Shown in pieces: positions 54,110 to 63,534 of a stretch of 64,000 bases of DNA (the first letter of the stretch is position 1; every line of letters starts with the position of its first letter). Source of the stretch: Psychroserpens mesophilus (GTDB lineage Bacteria; Bacteroidota; Bacteroidia; Flavobacteriales; Flavobacteriaceae). The notes beneath the pieces are model-generated. The model did no database searches. It saw nothing but the letters and a program-made list of their open reading frames with translations, and was not told the DNA's origin. The position numbers were made by a program, and so were the translations under genes. The stretch is taken from assembly GCF_000826645.1 (NCBI RefSeq), contig NZ_JXJP01000003.1, forward strand, positions 62,001 to 126,000. The letters run 5' to 3'.

Positions 54110-54555
54110 GTACTTTAAAATCTAAATTGTTCGACATCTGTTTGACTCATGTGAATAAGCGTATTTCAAGTTATAAAGACGAAATTGAAACCATTAAAGA
54201 ATCGATTGACAGTAATGATAAAAGTACAGATGAAGATGATGATTCTGGAAATGGAAAACTCATGAACGATTTAGAAAAAAATGCACAATATTTGAGTGAT
54301 GCTCATAAAATGCTAGACATTATTAAATTGATTAATCCGAAAACAACACATCAAAATGTGGTGTTAGGAAGTTTGGTAAAGACTAGTTCGGCTAACTTTT
54401 ATATCGCTGTAAGTATTGGCAAAGTGGATGTTGACGATGAACCTTATTTTATTATTTCAAAATCTTCACCAATTGGACAATTGCTACTAAACAAAGTGGT
54501 GGGAGACGAAATTGCTTTTAATGAGAACCGTTATAAAATTCTAGACATCAAATAA
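54106..54555 (+). CDS. GreA/GreB C-terminal-like domain protein
   Basis: 149 residues. An N-terminal coiled segment with an acidic stretch (DSNDKSTDEDDDSGNG) and a C-terminal domain SLVKTSSANFYIAVSIGK...SPIGQLLLNKVVGDEIAFN, matching the FKBP-like C-terminal half of Gre transcript-cleavage factors. Flavobacterial relatives are often mislabelled 3-oxoacyl-ACP synthase. It lacks a full Gre coiled-coil, so it may bind RNA polymerase without cleavage activity (inference). It overlaps the convergent DUF2461 gene by 8 bp. Confidence 0.75.
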   Translation: MSTLKSKLFDICLTHVNKRISSYKDEIETIKESIDSNDKSTDEDDDSGNGKLMNDLEKNAQYLSDAHKMLDIIKLINPKTTHQNVVLGSLVKTSSANFYIAVSIGKVDVDDEPYFIISKSSPIGQLLLNKVVGDEIAFNENRYKILDIK

Positions 54556-55228
54556 TTGTTTCTCCATTAAGATTGGTAGTTAATACATCGCTCATATAAT
54601 CGAAAAATGGTCGAATGGTTTTGAATGATGTATTGACATCATTTAAAAAGTCATCACTTATAACTTCTTTATCTGTATAATTCTTGGTAAAAATGTATTG
54701 TTTCTTTCGGATTAAATCAATGGCAGGATGATCCTTGTCGAAATCTCTTGGTGCTGTTTTTAATTCATCTCCAACAAATTTGCCCCAAACAGATTTAAAC
54801 GTATTGTCATTAATGATGGCTCTAATTTCCTGATCATCTTGCTCAAATTCACGTCTGATTCTCAATAAATCCTCTTTGTTAGGTTCCCAAAATCCTGTGG
54901 CGATAAATGATTTGTTATTGGGTTGAATGTGTACATAATAACCACCTCTTAATTCAGGTTTTTTTCTTTTGAATGAACCACCAAAGTACGTTTTATATGG
55001 TAATTTATTTTTAGAAAAACGAACATCTCTATAAATTCTAAACAGTTTAAATTCATCAACGAGATCATGTGTATTTAAAGATTCGTAAATGAATTTGTAG
55101 GCCTCTTTAGCTTTAGCCTCAAGAGTTTTAAATTCTTTTTTATGGTCGTTAAACCAGTCTCTGTCATTATGGTGTTCTAGTTTATTAAAAAAGTCAAGAA
55201 TATCTTTTGAGAATTTAGGTGTCGCCAT
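54548..55228 (-). CDS. DUF2461 family protein
   Basis: 226 residues, cytoplasmic. Family motifs: FFNKLEHHNDRDWFNDHKKEF, LFRIYRDVRFSKNKLPYKTYFGG and GGYYVHIQPNNKSFIATGFWEP. TIGR02453-type protein without a known function. Single gene. Confidence 0.9.
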   Translation of the reverse strand: MATPKFSKDILDFFNKLEHHNDRDWFNDHKKEFKTLEAKAKEAYKFIYESLNTHDLVDEFKLFRIYRDVRFSKNKLPYKTYFGGSFKRKKPELRGGYYVHIQPNNKSFIATGFWEPNKEDLLRIRREFEQDDQEIRAIINDNTFKSVWGKFVGDELKTAPRDFDKDHPAIDLIRKKQYIFTKNYTDKEVISDDFLNDVNTSFKTIRPFFDYMSDVLTTNLNGETII

Positions 55229-55260
55229 GGTTTACATTTGAAGTTTAAAAGTACAAAAAA

Positions 55261-55283
55261 AGTCCCGACAAGATATCGAGACT
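55261..55283 (-). terminator. Terminator of the 55308-55853 gene
   Basis: AGTCCCGA pairs with TCGAGACT with one mismatch around a 7-nt loop. On the minus strand a run of seven T follows. It lies 24 nt after the stop. Confidence 0.7.
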
Positions 55284-55307
55284 TCCAGTAATTACTACCG
55301 AGATGTA

Positions 55308-55853
55308 TTAGAACTTAGTGTCACTTTTAAACTCTTTAGTTACTAACATTTCTAAATCAGCATTATAATATTCTACGACAAAATTACCAGCTTCATTAAA
55401 ATATCCAACTCCCGAATAATTATCCATAGTAAGAATATAGTATTCGTTGTTTGTTGAGCGAGCTGCGAATCCAATATCGTTACTCTCGGCATCACTCATT
55501 GTAAATCCTTTTTTATTGGATGTAAACAGATACTTTCCATTTTCATCTGTATAATAAATGACTTTATCTGTCGTGTCGTAAAACGGATCGTTGTCGTTAT
55601 CTACACTAATTGTTTTAGTGACTTTGACTTTTGGAAACACTCTTTGGTTATTTATGGTACTACTGTCTTTAGGAGTTGTCATAACTTCTTGAGTTTTGGA
55701 AGTCGTAACTTTAACTTTGTTTTCAACAATTTTACCGTCCTTATTAACTTTTATAGTTTTTGTTTTCGTCTCCTCTACCTTATCAACTGGTTTATTTTGA
55801 GCATAAGCTCCAGTTACCATTAGTAAAGAAAATGCATAAATTAAATATTTCAT
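55308..55853 (-). CDS. Secreted protein of unknown function
   Basis: 181 residues. Signal peptide 1-18 (MVTGAYAQ). A Lys/Thr-rich charged region (VEETKTKTIKVNKDGKIVENKVKV) leads into a domain with YYTDENGKYLFTSN and DNYSGVGYFNEAGNFVVEYYN, possibly small beta hairpins. No family recognised. Third in a likely operon with two acidic lipoproteins; ends in a terminator. Confidence 0.7.
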   Translation of the reverse strand: MKYLIYAFSLLMVTGAYAQNKPVDKVEETKTKTIKVNKDGKIVENKVKVTTSKTQEVMTTPKDSSTINNQRVFPKVKVTKTISVDNDNDPFYDTTDKVIYYTDENGKYLFTSNKKGFTMSDAESNDIGFAARSTNNEYYILTMDNYSGVGYFNEAGNFVVEYYNADLEMLVTKEFKSDTKF

Positions 55854-55897
55854 TTTTTTGTGTTTAATGGTTATTCGTTATTAATCAGTCTTTCTAA

Positions 55898-56116
55898 TTA
55901 ATTATTGTCATCACCTGCTTCTTCAGCGACTTCTTCGATTTCATCTTGTAAATCTTCAGCAGCATCTTTAACGTCATCTGCGGTATTTTCAAGATCTTCA
56001 TTGACCTCTTCCATCGCAGCTTCTATTTTCTCTTCAGGTGTTTTCTCTTCTCTACAGCCAATCATTATGAGTCCTAAAGCACATATGATTGTGAATGTTG
56101 TGATTATTTTTTTCAT
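55898..56116 (-). CDS. Small acidic lipoprotein (second of a pair)
   Basis: 72 residues. Lipobox IMIGC with Cys at 21, then REEKTPEEKIEAAMEEVNED and a run of Glu/Asp with almost no basic residues. The mature peptide is one amphipathic acidic helix with about 25 acidic residues. It is a tandem paralogue of the gene at 56131-56313 (14-bp gap). It is probably an envelope stress lipoprotein; such small DUF-like lipoproteins have no known activity. Confidence 0.72.
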   Translation of the reverse strand: MKKIITTFTIICALGLIMIGCREEKTPEEKIEAAMEEVNEDLENTADDVKDAAEDLQDEIEEVAEEAGDDNN

Positions 56117-56130
56117 AATAAATAGATTAA

Positions 56131-56313
56131 TTAGTTATCATCTGCAAGGTCTTCAACTTCATCTTCAACGTCGTCTGCAGCATCTTCAATAGCATCTCCT
56201 GTATCTTCTACAGCTTCTTCTACTTTTTCTCCAGCAGATTTCTCTTCTCTACAGCTTGTGGTTAATAAACTTAAGCTAAATAATGCGATAAATACAAAGG
56301 TTAATTTTTTCAT
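56131..56313 (-). CDS. Small acidic lipoprotein (first of a pair)
   Basis: 60 residues. Lipobox LTTSC (Cys21) and REEKSAGEKVEEAVEDTGDA, then repeated EDAADDVEDEVED heptad-like units. Shares the CREEK start of the mature protein with its neighbour, so the two arose by duplication. Located between a DUF1328 gene and the other lipoprotein in a run of stress-type envelope genes. Confidence 0.72.
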   Translation of the reverse strand: MKKLTFVFIALFSLSLLTTSCREEKSAGEKVEEAVEDTGDAIEDAADDVEDEVEDLADDN

Positions 56314-56358
56314 TTTGAATTGATTTTAGATTAATATAATTTGTTTTAAAACGTGCGT

Positions 56359-56520
56359 TTATTTTTTTACTAGTCCTTTTAATAATGATAGTGCAAATAG
56401 TACTATAAATATGAAAAAGATGATTTTAGCAATGCCTGCAGCTGCTCCAGCGATTCCACCGAATCCTAAAATTGCAGCAATTATTGCTATTACTATAAAT
56501 GTGATTGTCCAACGTAACAT
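56359..56520 (-). CDS. DUF1328 (YtjA-like) small membrane protein
   Basis: 53 residues starting [16 protein letters not shown] at 56520. Two membrane helices (about 4-25 and 30-48) around [15 protein letters not shown], which is the DUF1328 signature. These proteins are induced by envelope or osmotic stress in several phyla; function unknown. It stands between the MscS gene and the acidic lipoproteins, all on one strand. Confidence 0.85.
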   Translation of the reverse strand: MLRWTITFIVIAIIAAILGFGGIAGAAAGIAKIIFFIFIVLFALSLLKGLVKK

Positions 56521-56638
56521 AATTTTATGGTTTTAATAATTAGTATATATGAGTCACTGTCGATCAGTACTCTTTGAAATCAAGCTTAGCAGCTTACTCT
56601 ATGATATGTGAGTTAACATACGTTTGCATGACGAATTT

Positions 56639-57541
56639 TTAGTTATTAGAAAATGATTCTTCTAGAGTATCAGCTTTGACATTTAAATTGTTGTCAAATT
56701 GTAAGGTTCTGATAGGGAATGGAATATTAATACCTTCATTATCATAGGCCTTTTTAATTTCAATGATGGCTTTGGTTTTAGCTCTCAATTTTTCAAGCAT
56801 GCTTTCAGCATCAATCCAGAAACGACATAAATAATTGATGGAACTATCTCCAAATTCTGTGTAATAGAACTCTACATCCTCAGGACTTTCAACTTGATCG
56901 AAAGTATTTGCAATAGTTGACTTGGTTAATTTTTCAACCAATTCTAAATCGGATTCATAACCCACACCACATTCTAAAAACACTCTCATTTTTGTTGTTA
57001 AAGAATAATTCTTGATAGGGTTTTCTAATATCATTTTATTCGGAACAACAACAATATTATTATCAGCCTCTTTTAGAATAAACGTGTTCAAATTGATATC
57101 TATAACTTCACCAGAATACCCATTGGTTTCAACCCAGTTGCCTATTCTAATTCTGTTTCTGAAGGATAACACAATACCAGAAACCGTGTTTGATAGTGTG
57201 CCTTGTAAAGCAAGACCTACGACTAAACCAATAACACCTGCACCAGCGAGAAGCGATGTTAATGCCTGACTTAGATTAAGTATCCCTAATGCCAAAAATA
57301 ATCCCACTAATACTGTTATAACTGAAGCGATTCTAGAAACTACTAAACTTATAGATTTTTGTTCAACGCGTTTGCCCACTAGTTTTTCTACTAGCTTACT
57401 TACATATCTTGCTACAAAAAACGCAGTGACAAATACTACGATTGCCAAAACTAAATTTGGTAAATTCTCTATAATAGCATTAAACCAACCTAAAAGTTTA
57501 TCTTTTAAATTACCGAATGCTGTGCTCAATTGTTCTTCCAT
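56639..57541 (-). CDS. Small-conductance mechanosensitive channel (MscS)
   Basis: 300 residues, the classical MscS size. Membrane helices at about 27-50, 65-90 and the pore helix TSLLAGAGVIGLVVGLALQGTLSNTVSGIVLSF with Ala/Gly packing, then the beta domain VETNGYSGEVIDINLNTFILKE and VVVPNKMILENPIKNYS and the C-terminal alpha/beta domain. It opens under membrane tension on osmotic downshift. It is the second MscS gene in the window and differs from the larger one at 51755. Confidence 0.93.
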   Translation of the reverse strand: MEEQLSTAFGNLKDKLLGWFNAIIENLPNLVLAIVVFVTAFFVARYVSKLVEKLVGKRVEQKSISLVVSRIASVITVLVGLFLALGILNLSQALTSLLAGAGVIGLVVGLALQGTLSNTVSGIVLSFRNRIRIGNWVETNGYSGEVIDINLNTFILKEADNNIVVVPNKMILENPIKNYSLTTKMRVFLECGVGYESDLELVEKLTKSTIANTFDQVESPEDVEFYYTEFGDSSINYLCRFWIDAESMLEKLRAKTKAIIEIKKAYDNEGINIPFPIRTLQFDNNLNVKADTLEESFSNN

Positions 57542-57682
57542 TTTCGTTTCTTTTTATTATTTAATAATGTTGGAGGTTTAAAGCATCAAACCAACATACG
57601 CAATATAGTTATGTTGGTTTGGTAGGGTTTGCTTATTTGATTTTATTCTTTGCTCTAATAAGCAATTCGTGATGTTTCAGTG

Positions 57683-58186
57683 TTATGAGGTGATGGTATC
57701 CACTTTCAATTTATCGGAAGTGTTTTTAGTCCATGCATTTAACATCCAGCTTGATTTCTCCATCTCTCTGATGTAAGCTCCAATTAAATCAATAGTACCT
57801 TCATCTGAAGCACTTTCAGCTTTTTCAATAACGACACTCATTTGGTGCAGCAAGATTTTATGGTCGTTTAAAATTTCTAAAACCATGTCTCTATCAGATT
57901 TTAATGGTGATACCTCTTTAACATCTGAAATTTCTAAATAATCACTCAATTTACTCATTGGATGATGTCTGAGTGTCAACACACGTTCAGCGATTTCATC
58001 AATCTTAGTGCGTGCGTCAGTGTATAATTCTTCAAATTTATTGTGTAAATCGAAAAAGTTTTCTCCTAGAATGTTCCAATGGAAACTTCTTAATTTTTGA
58101 TAGTATACGTGGTAATTTGCAGATAATGTATTTAATTCTACAACAACAGGTATTAAATTTTCGTCTTTCATGTTCAAATAACTCAT
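57683..58186 (-). CDS. dps: Dps family DNA-binding ferritin-like protein
   Basis: 167 residues. The ferroxidase-site residues are in FHWNILGENFFDLHNKFEELY (His, Asp, Glu) in a four-helix ferritin fold. The N-terminus is short and only weakly basic, so DNA binding is not certain. It forms 12-subunit cages that oxidise and store iron and protect against peroxide. Located in a run of stress genes; the upstream region (58187-58305) carries a TTGACA-like box but no clear TAnnTTTG. Confidence 0.9.
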   Translation of the reverse strand: MSYLNMKDENLIPVVVELNTLSANYHVYYQKLRSFHWNILGENFFDLHNKFEELYTDARTKIDEIAERVLTLRHHPMSKLSDYLEISDVKEVSPLKSDRDMVLEILNDHKILLHQMSVVIEKAESASDEGTIDLIGAYIREMEKSSWMLNAWTKNTSDKLKVDTITS

Positions 58187-58305
58187 GGTTCTATGTTTTT
58201 TAGTGTTAATAATTAATTACACTATATAAACTATAGGTTATTTGAACTTTGTCAAGCGGTTTAACGACCTTTAACTGTATTAAGAATCAATTAACTTAAA
58301 TTATG

Positions 58306-59376
58306 TTAAAGCCATTTCTTTCTTCTAAAATATATTAACATAATAATGAAGAGAACCAACATTGCACCCAGTAAAACGAAGTAGCCATTTTTGTATTGTA
58401 ATTCAGGAATGTATGTGAAATTCATACCATAAATACCAGCAATAAACGTTAACGGAATAAAAATAGTAGCAATAATGGTTAAGACTTTCATGACTTCATT
58501 CATTTTATTACTAATGATAGTCATGTACATATCCATCAAACTCCAAACCATCTCGCGATATAAATCGATAGCTTCATTCACTTGGATGATGTGATCATAC
58601 AAATCTCTTATGTAGCTTACCGATTTTTCGTTAATAATTGAATTATCAGATTTCTCAAGTCTGTTGATGACTTCCCTCAAAGGAAATATGGAACGTCTTA
58701 TTTTTAATACTTCCTGTTTTAATTGCTGAATTTGTCCAGGTGTGGTTGAATTATCGGTTTGAGATTCAAAAATACTGGCTTCTAAATCTTCTATTTTATC
58801 ACCTATGACTTCAATAACAGTAAAATAATTATCGACAATAGCATCCAATATAGCATACATTAAGTAATCTGCACCTTGTGATCGAATTCGGCCTTTAGCA
58901 GCTTTGATTCGTTCTCTCAAATCATCAAAAACATCACCATCAGATTCTTGAAAGGTTAACACATAATCTGAACCAACGACCATACTTAAGTGCTCATATT
59001 GCAAATCATCATCATCCTTAAAATAGAGCATTTTAAACACTACAAAAAAATAGTTCTCAAATTCTTCAAGTTTAGGTCTTTGGCTTGTGTTTACAATATC
59101 TTCTAAGGTTAAAGGATGTAGTTTGTAATGGGTTCCAAGTTTTTCAATATCTTCTATATTATTGAGTCCGTTTATATTAATCCATGTTACCTGTTCATTT
59201 CCTTCAAAGTGAAAGCCATCTTCAACATCATTGCAATCAAGTTTTGTAAACGTTTGATTAGAATAATTAATGATATCAATGACAGTTTTTAAAGAGGTCT
59301 TTTTTCCTTTGTAGGCCATTGTGCCTGGAGGTAAATTGGATGCTTTATAAGCTCTTTTTTTCTTTTTGACTTTCAT
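58306..59376 (-). CDS. corA: CorA-type magnesium/cobalt transporter
   Basis: 356 residues. A large N-terminal cytoplasmic domain is followed by two C-terminal membrane helices (about 300-320 and 332-352). The selectivity motif YGMNF lies between them, with the loop TYIPEL. The C-terminal basic tail RRKKW is also typical. It carries Mg2+ (and Co2+/Ni2+) inward as a pentamer. Single gene at the upstream end of the stress cluster. Confidence 0.93.
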   Translation of the reverse strand: MKVKKKKRAYKASNLPPGTMAYKGKKTSLKTVIDIINYSNQTFTKLDCNDVEDGFHFEGNEQVTWININGLNNIEDIEKLGTHYKLHPLTLEDIVNTSQRPKLEEFENYFFVVFKMLYFKDDDDLQYEHLSMVVGSDYVLTFQESDGDVFDDLRERIKAAKGRIRSQGADYLMYAILDAIVDNYFTVIEVIGDKIEDLEASIFESQTDNSTTPGQIQQLKQEVLKIRRSIFPLREVINRLEKSDNSIINEKSVSYIRDLYDHIIQVNEAIDLYREMVWSLMDMYMTIISNKMNEVMKVLTIIATIFIPLTFIAGIYGMNFTYIPELQYKNGYFVLLGAMLVLFIIMLIYFRRKKWL

Positions 59377-59470
59377 TAAATATGAGATTATTGACGTGTG
59401 TTAAAAGTATAAAAACTTTTTCGGATAGCATTAGTCTATTTATTTATAAGTATTAGCTATTATAAATACA

Positions 59471-59500
59471 TTGTAGTCGTATATTATACATTTACCTTTG
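59471..59500 (+). promoter_or_regulatory. Consensus promoter of the 59576 gene
   Basis: TTG (59471-59473), 19-nt spacer, TACCTTTG (59493-59500): a perfect match to the Bacteroidota consensus. The leader would be about 70 nt. Confidence 0.6.
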
Positions 59501-59575
59501 ATAAATTAAAGTAAGGCTTGCATATTGATTATATTTTTACTAATATGCAAATTAATCCTTCATAAAATATAATTC

Positions 59576-59800
59576 ATGGGAAGACCTCCAACTAAACCTA
59601 TAAAATTCAGAGACGGATTTTATATCGAAATAAGAAACAAAGGAAAAAATACAGGGATCAAGTTACATCGAGATACCAAAGAACAAATGTTAAGAACAAT
59701 CAAAGAATATGAACAAACTAAGGATGTTCTTATTCTTGGTGAATCGAAAAACGGAAAGTGGGTTAATAAAACACCTGTTTTACACGTTGTAGAAGATTAG
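59576..59800 (+). CDS. Small basic conserved hypothetical protein
   Basis: 74 residues starting MGRPPTKPIKFRDGFYIEIRNK. It has many Lys/Arg residues and an RGTKEQM-like helical stretch (RDTKEQMLRTIKEYEQTKDV). Small proteins like this are widespread in Flavobacteriia with no known role; nucleic-acid binding is plausible from the charge but unproven. Its own promoter and terminator make it monocistronic. Confidence 0.78.
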   Translation: MGRPPTKPIKFRDGFYIEIRNKGKNTGIKLHRDTKEQMLRTIKEYEQTKDVLILGESKNGKWVNKTPVLHVVED

Positions 59801-59821
59801 CAATAAATTTTTTAGAATATA

Positions 59822-59867
59822 CCTTTCTTAGATTTACAACTTCTGTAAATCTTAGAGAGGTTTTTTT
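59822..59867 (+). terminator. Terminator of the 59576 gene
   Basis: CCTTTCTTAGATTTACA pairs with TGTAAATCTTAGAGAGG (15 of 17 positions) around a 5-nt loop, followed by seven T. Confidence 0.88.
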
Positions 59868-59926
59868 ATGTATTATTATTAATTTTCTTAAATTGTTGTC
59901 AATAACTAACTAAAATCATAAATATT

Positions 59927-60349
59927 ATGACGACTATTTCTACTACGAAACCACCTGTTGGGTTTTGGATTATTGCAGTTGTAGCCCTTATCTGGAATGC
60001 TATGGGTGTTATGGCTTATCTTGTTCAGGCCTTTATAACAGATGAAGCAATTGCATCATTACCTGAAGAACAACAAGCAGAGTTTTTAATTGAACATCCT
60101 GCTTGGTATACTGCAGCATTTGCTTTAGCAGTTTTTTGCGGAGCCTTGGGCTGCCTTGCCTTACTTCTAAGAAAGAAATGGGCGTATATGCTGTTTGTAG
60201 TTTCATTTATATCAGCTACGATTCAGCAAGTGTACCTCATGGTAACGGTTGAAGGCATTAGTGTAGTGATGCCTATCATGATTATTATAATTTGCGCATT
60301 CTTAGTGTGGTTTTCAAAAATGGCTAGCACAAAAGGATGGCTTAAATAA
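59927..60349 (+). CDS. Four-helix membrane protein of unknown function
   Basis: 140 residues with four hydrophobic helices (about 12-34, 60-80, 88-108, 113-132). Between helices 1 and 2 lies a short acidic loop (TDEAIASLPEEQQAEFL). The C-terminus ends SKMASTKGWLK. Small integral membrane proteins of this kind in Flavobacteriia are annotated only as hypothetical or sugar transporter. Single gene ending at a strong terminator. Confidence 0.75.
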   Translation: MTTISTTKPPVGFWIIAVVALIWNAMGVMAYLVQAFITDEAIASLPEEQQAEFLIEHPAWYTAAFALAVFCGALGCLALLLRKKWAYMLFVVSFISATIQQVYLMVTVEGISVVMPIMIIIICAFLVWFSKMASTKGWLK

Positions 60350-60371
60350 TATATATTTGATGTTAAAGTAT

Positions 60372-60407
60372 AAAAAAAAGGCATTCGGTAATTGAATGCC
60401 TTTTTTT
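60372..60407. terminator. Bidirectional terminator
   Basis: AAAAAAAGGCATTC pairs with GAATGCCTTTTTTT around a 7-nt loop; it lies between convergent genes. Confidence 0.88.
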
Positions 60408-60433
60408 GTGTTATAATGTTTTTAAACTGTTAC

Positions 60434-61294
60434 TTATAATTGATTGGTATGATAAGCCACCAAACCTTCAATCGGACGTCTTTCAAAATTTCCAACGGTA
60501 AAGCCTAATTCATTGGCAACCTGTCGAATTTCATTTTCAGAAAAGAATGCAATAGAACCAGCGAAATGCACAGGAACTGTTTTCAATTCTTCTTTAAATT
60601 GAAAAATCATATTTTTAACAAACACACGAATACCTTTTTTTATTAATTCTATGATGTATTCAGAGTCTTTATTTAAGAACATGAATTCAGCAAAACTAGC
60701 TAAATAGGCATTTGGGTTGGGTTGTTTATAAAGATTGTATTTGATATAATCTGCATCTAAATTATATTTATGCTCAAATGCCACTTTAATATCTTCTGGC
60801 ATTTTATTAAAGTAGTAATCTTTGATTAATTCCTTTCCGTAGTAATTTCCTGAAGCATCATCCATTAAAATATATCCTAGTGATACGACGCGCTGATGTA
60901 GTTTTTTACCATCGTAATAGCTACAGTTTGAGCCTGTTCCCATGATACAAACAACAGCAGCTTCATTGCTATGATTTATGGTTGCTCGAACAGCTGCCAT
61001 TGTATCTTCTTGGACTTCAATAGTAGCATTAGTGAAAATAGATTCAAGAATTTCTGCAAGCATTAATCTTGGCTTACTTGTTCCACAACCAGCTCCATAA
61101 AAAAATACATGTGTAACCTTGTCTTTAAACTGCATTAAATCATCACTATTTCTAATGATTTTATTTAGTTTTTTTTCTTTTAGAATGGCAGGATTAAGAC
61201 CTTTAGTTCGAATTTTTTCATGCAGTTGATTGCCGTTATCATCAATGACAATCCAATCGCACTTTGTTGAGCCACTATCTGTTATTAAAATCAT
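60434..61294 (-). CDS. BadF/BadG/BcrA/BcrD-type ATPase, N-acetylglucosamine kinase-like
   Basis: 286 residues of the ASKHA fold. The phosphate-1 loop is DSGSTKCDWIV (residues 6-16), a GAGCGTSKP loop follows, and the phosphate-2 and adenosine parts are IMGTGSN and HFAGSIAFF. Eukaryotic and bacterial members phosphorylate N-acetylglucosamine or related amino sugars; the substrate here is not fixed by sequence. It follows pfkA and gap on the same strand, in keeping with sugar catabolism, but a hairpin separates it from gap. Confidence 0.85.
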   Translation of the reverse strand: MILITDSGSTKCDWIVIDDNGNQLHEKIRTKGLNPAILKEKKLNKIIRNSDDLMQFKDKVTHVFFYGAGCGTSKPRLMLAEILESIFTNATIEVQEDTMAAVRATINHSNEAAVVCIMGTGSNCSYYDGKKLHQRVVSLGYILMDDASGNYYGKELIKDYYFNKMPEDIKVAFEHKYNLDADYIKYNLYKQPNPNAYLASFAEFMFLNKDSEYIIELIKKGIRVFVKNMIFQFKEELKTVPVHFAGSIAFFSENEIRQVANELGFTVGNFERRPIEGLVAYHTNQL

Positions 61295-61314
61295 GCTAAA
61301 AAGTTAGAAAATTT

Positions 61315-61357
61315 AATCCGTAGTTAAAGAAACCAGTCGTTTCAATACCTACGGATT
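61315..61357 (-). terminator. Hairpin between gap and the kinase gene
   Basis: A 9-bp perfect outer stem AATCCGTAG/CTACGGATT and a 5-bp inner stem GAAAC/GTTTC with a 5-nt loop. Downstream on the minus strand the sequence is A/T-rich but has no long T run. It may partly terminate gap transcripts or stabilise their 3' ends. Confidence 0.45.
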
Positions 61358-61373
61358 TTATAGAAATACATTT

Positions 61374-62369
<996 letters not shown>

Positions 62370-62410
62370 TTATAATTTTCTAGTGTTAATATTTAATAAG
62401 GTTCTATCAC

Positions 62411-63397
62411 TTATATCGACATGATATCTGATACTCGTAATAATTCTAAATTTATTTTTGACTTTCCTTTTACAGCTTGATCTAAAGGTGTTAAAGTCAT
62501 CACATCATTTTTTAAACCAACCATACAATTTGTTTTTCCTGTAATTAAACTTTCTACAGCTTTTACGCCCATTCTGCTTGCCAGTACACGATCAAAACAA
62601 GAAGGTGATCCACCGCGTTGCATGTGCCCGAGAACCGAAACTCTTACTTCATACTCTGTCATGTGTTCTTCTACGTAATCTTTTAGTTCAAAGACATTTT
62701 TCCCAATTTTATCACCTTCAGCAACGACAACAATACTTGACGATTTACCAGACTGCTTACTGCGTCGTAAAGATTCTAAAAGTCGGTCAAGGCCAAGGTC
62801 TTCTTCCGGAATTAAGATTTCTTCTGCTCCTGCTCCAACACCTACATTTAAAGCAATATGACCAGCATCTCTTCCCATCACTTCAATAAAAAATAATCGG
62901 TTATGAGAACTTGCTGTATCACGAATTTTATCGATGACATCAACGACAGTATTTAAGGCAGTGTCGTAACCTAAGGTATGTGTTGTACCGAAGATATCAT
63001 TATCGATAGTCCCAGGAATTCCCATAACTGGCATGCCATATTCCTGACTAAAAATCATGGCTCCCGTAAAGCTTCCGTCTCCACCGATAACAATAAACGC
63101 GTCGATACCAGCTTTCGTTAACTCATCGTAGGCTTTTTTACGTCCTTCTGCTGTTCTAAATTCTTTAGAGCGTGCCGACTTTAAAATTGTGCCTCCTTTG
63201 TTAATGATTCCTTTTACGCTTCGCGCATCCATAGATTTGAAATCCCCTTCAATCATACCTTCATATCCTCTATAAATCCCGATACATTCGATATTATGAA
63301 ACGCACAGGCTCTAACGACAGAACGTATACCTGCATTCATTCCTGGAGAATCTCCTCCAGAGGTCATTACTCCTATTTTCTTTATGGTATGTAACAT
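62411..63397 (-). CDS. pfkA: ATP-dependent 6-phosphofructokinase
   Basis: Start at the ATG at 63397 (MLHTIKKIGVMTSGG), with 328 residues; an upstream start at 63433 is unlikely. The phosphate-binding GGDSPGMNA, GGDGSFTGA (ATP-type rather than PPi-type, which has GGDDT) and catalytic TIDND are complete; MGRDAGHIA and GHMQRGG match the family. It makes fructose 1,6-bisphosphate, the committed glycolysis step. First gene of the pfkA-gap run. Confidence 0.96.
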   Translation of the reverse strand: MLHTIKKIGVMTSGGDSPGMNAGIRSVVRACAFHNIECIGIYRGYEGMIEGDFKSMDARSVKGIINKGGTILKSARSKEFRTAEGRKKAYDELTKAGIDAFIVIGGDGSFTGAMIFSQEYGMPVMGIPGTIDNDIFGTTHTLGYDTALNTVVDVIDKIRDTASSHNRLFFIEVMGRDAGHIALNVGVGAGAEEILIPEEDLGLDRLLESLRRSKQSGKSSSIVVVAEGDKIGKNVFELKDYVEEHMTEYEVRVSVLGHMQRGGSPSCFDRVLASRMGVKAVESLITGKTNCMVGLKNDVMTLTPLDQAVKGKSKINLELLRVSDIMSI

Positions 63398-63534
63398 AAA
63401 AACCACTTTTGTTTTAGTAAAATTAGTAAACAAAATCTATATAAACCGTTGTATTTATGATAATTTAACGGCACGAAAAAAATTCAAACGTTTTCGTTAA
63501 TAACTAATTGATGATTGTGATAAAAAGGCGATGT

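Noticed and set aside
62578-62889. 103-residue frame on the plus strand inside pfkA
   Set aside because: Antisense shadow of a strongly conserved gene; composition (long Leu/Gln/His runs) is typical of a shadow.
63470-63520. AAACGTTT palindrome upstream of pfkA as a Cra/CRE-like operator
   Set aside because: Only 8 bp are symmetric and no LacI-family regulator is in the window; too weak to claim.
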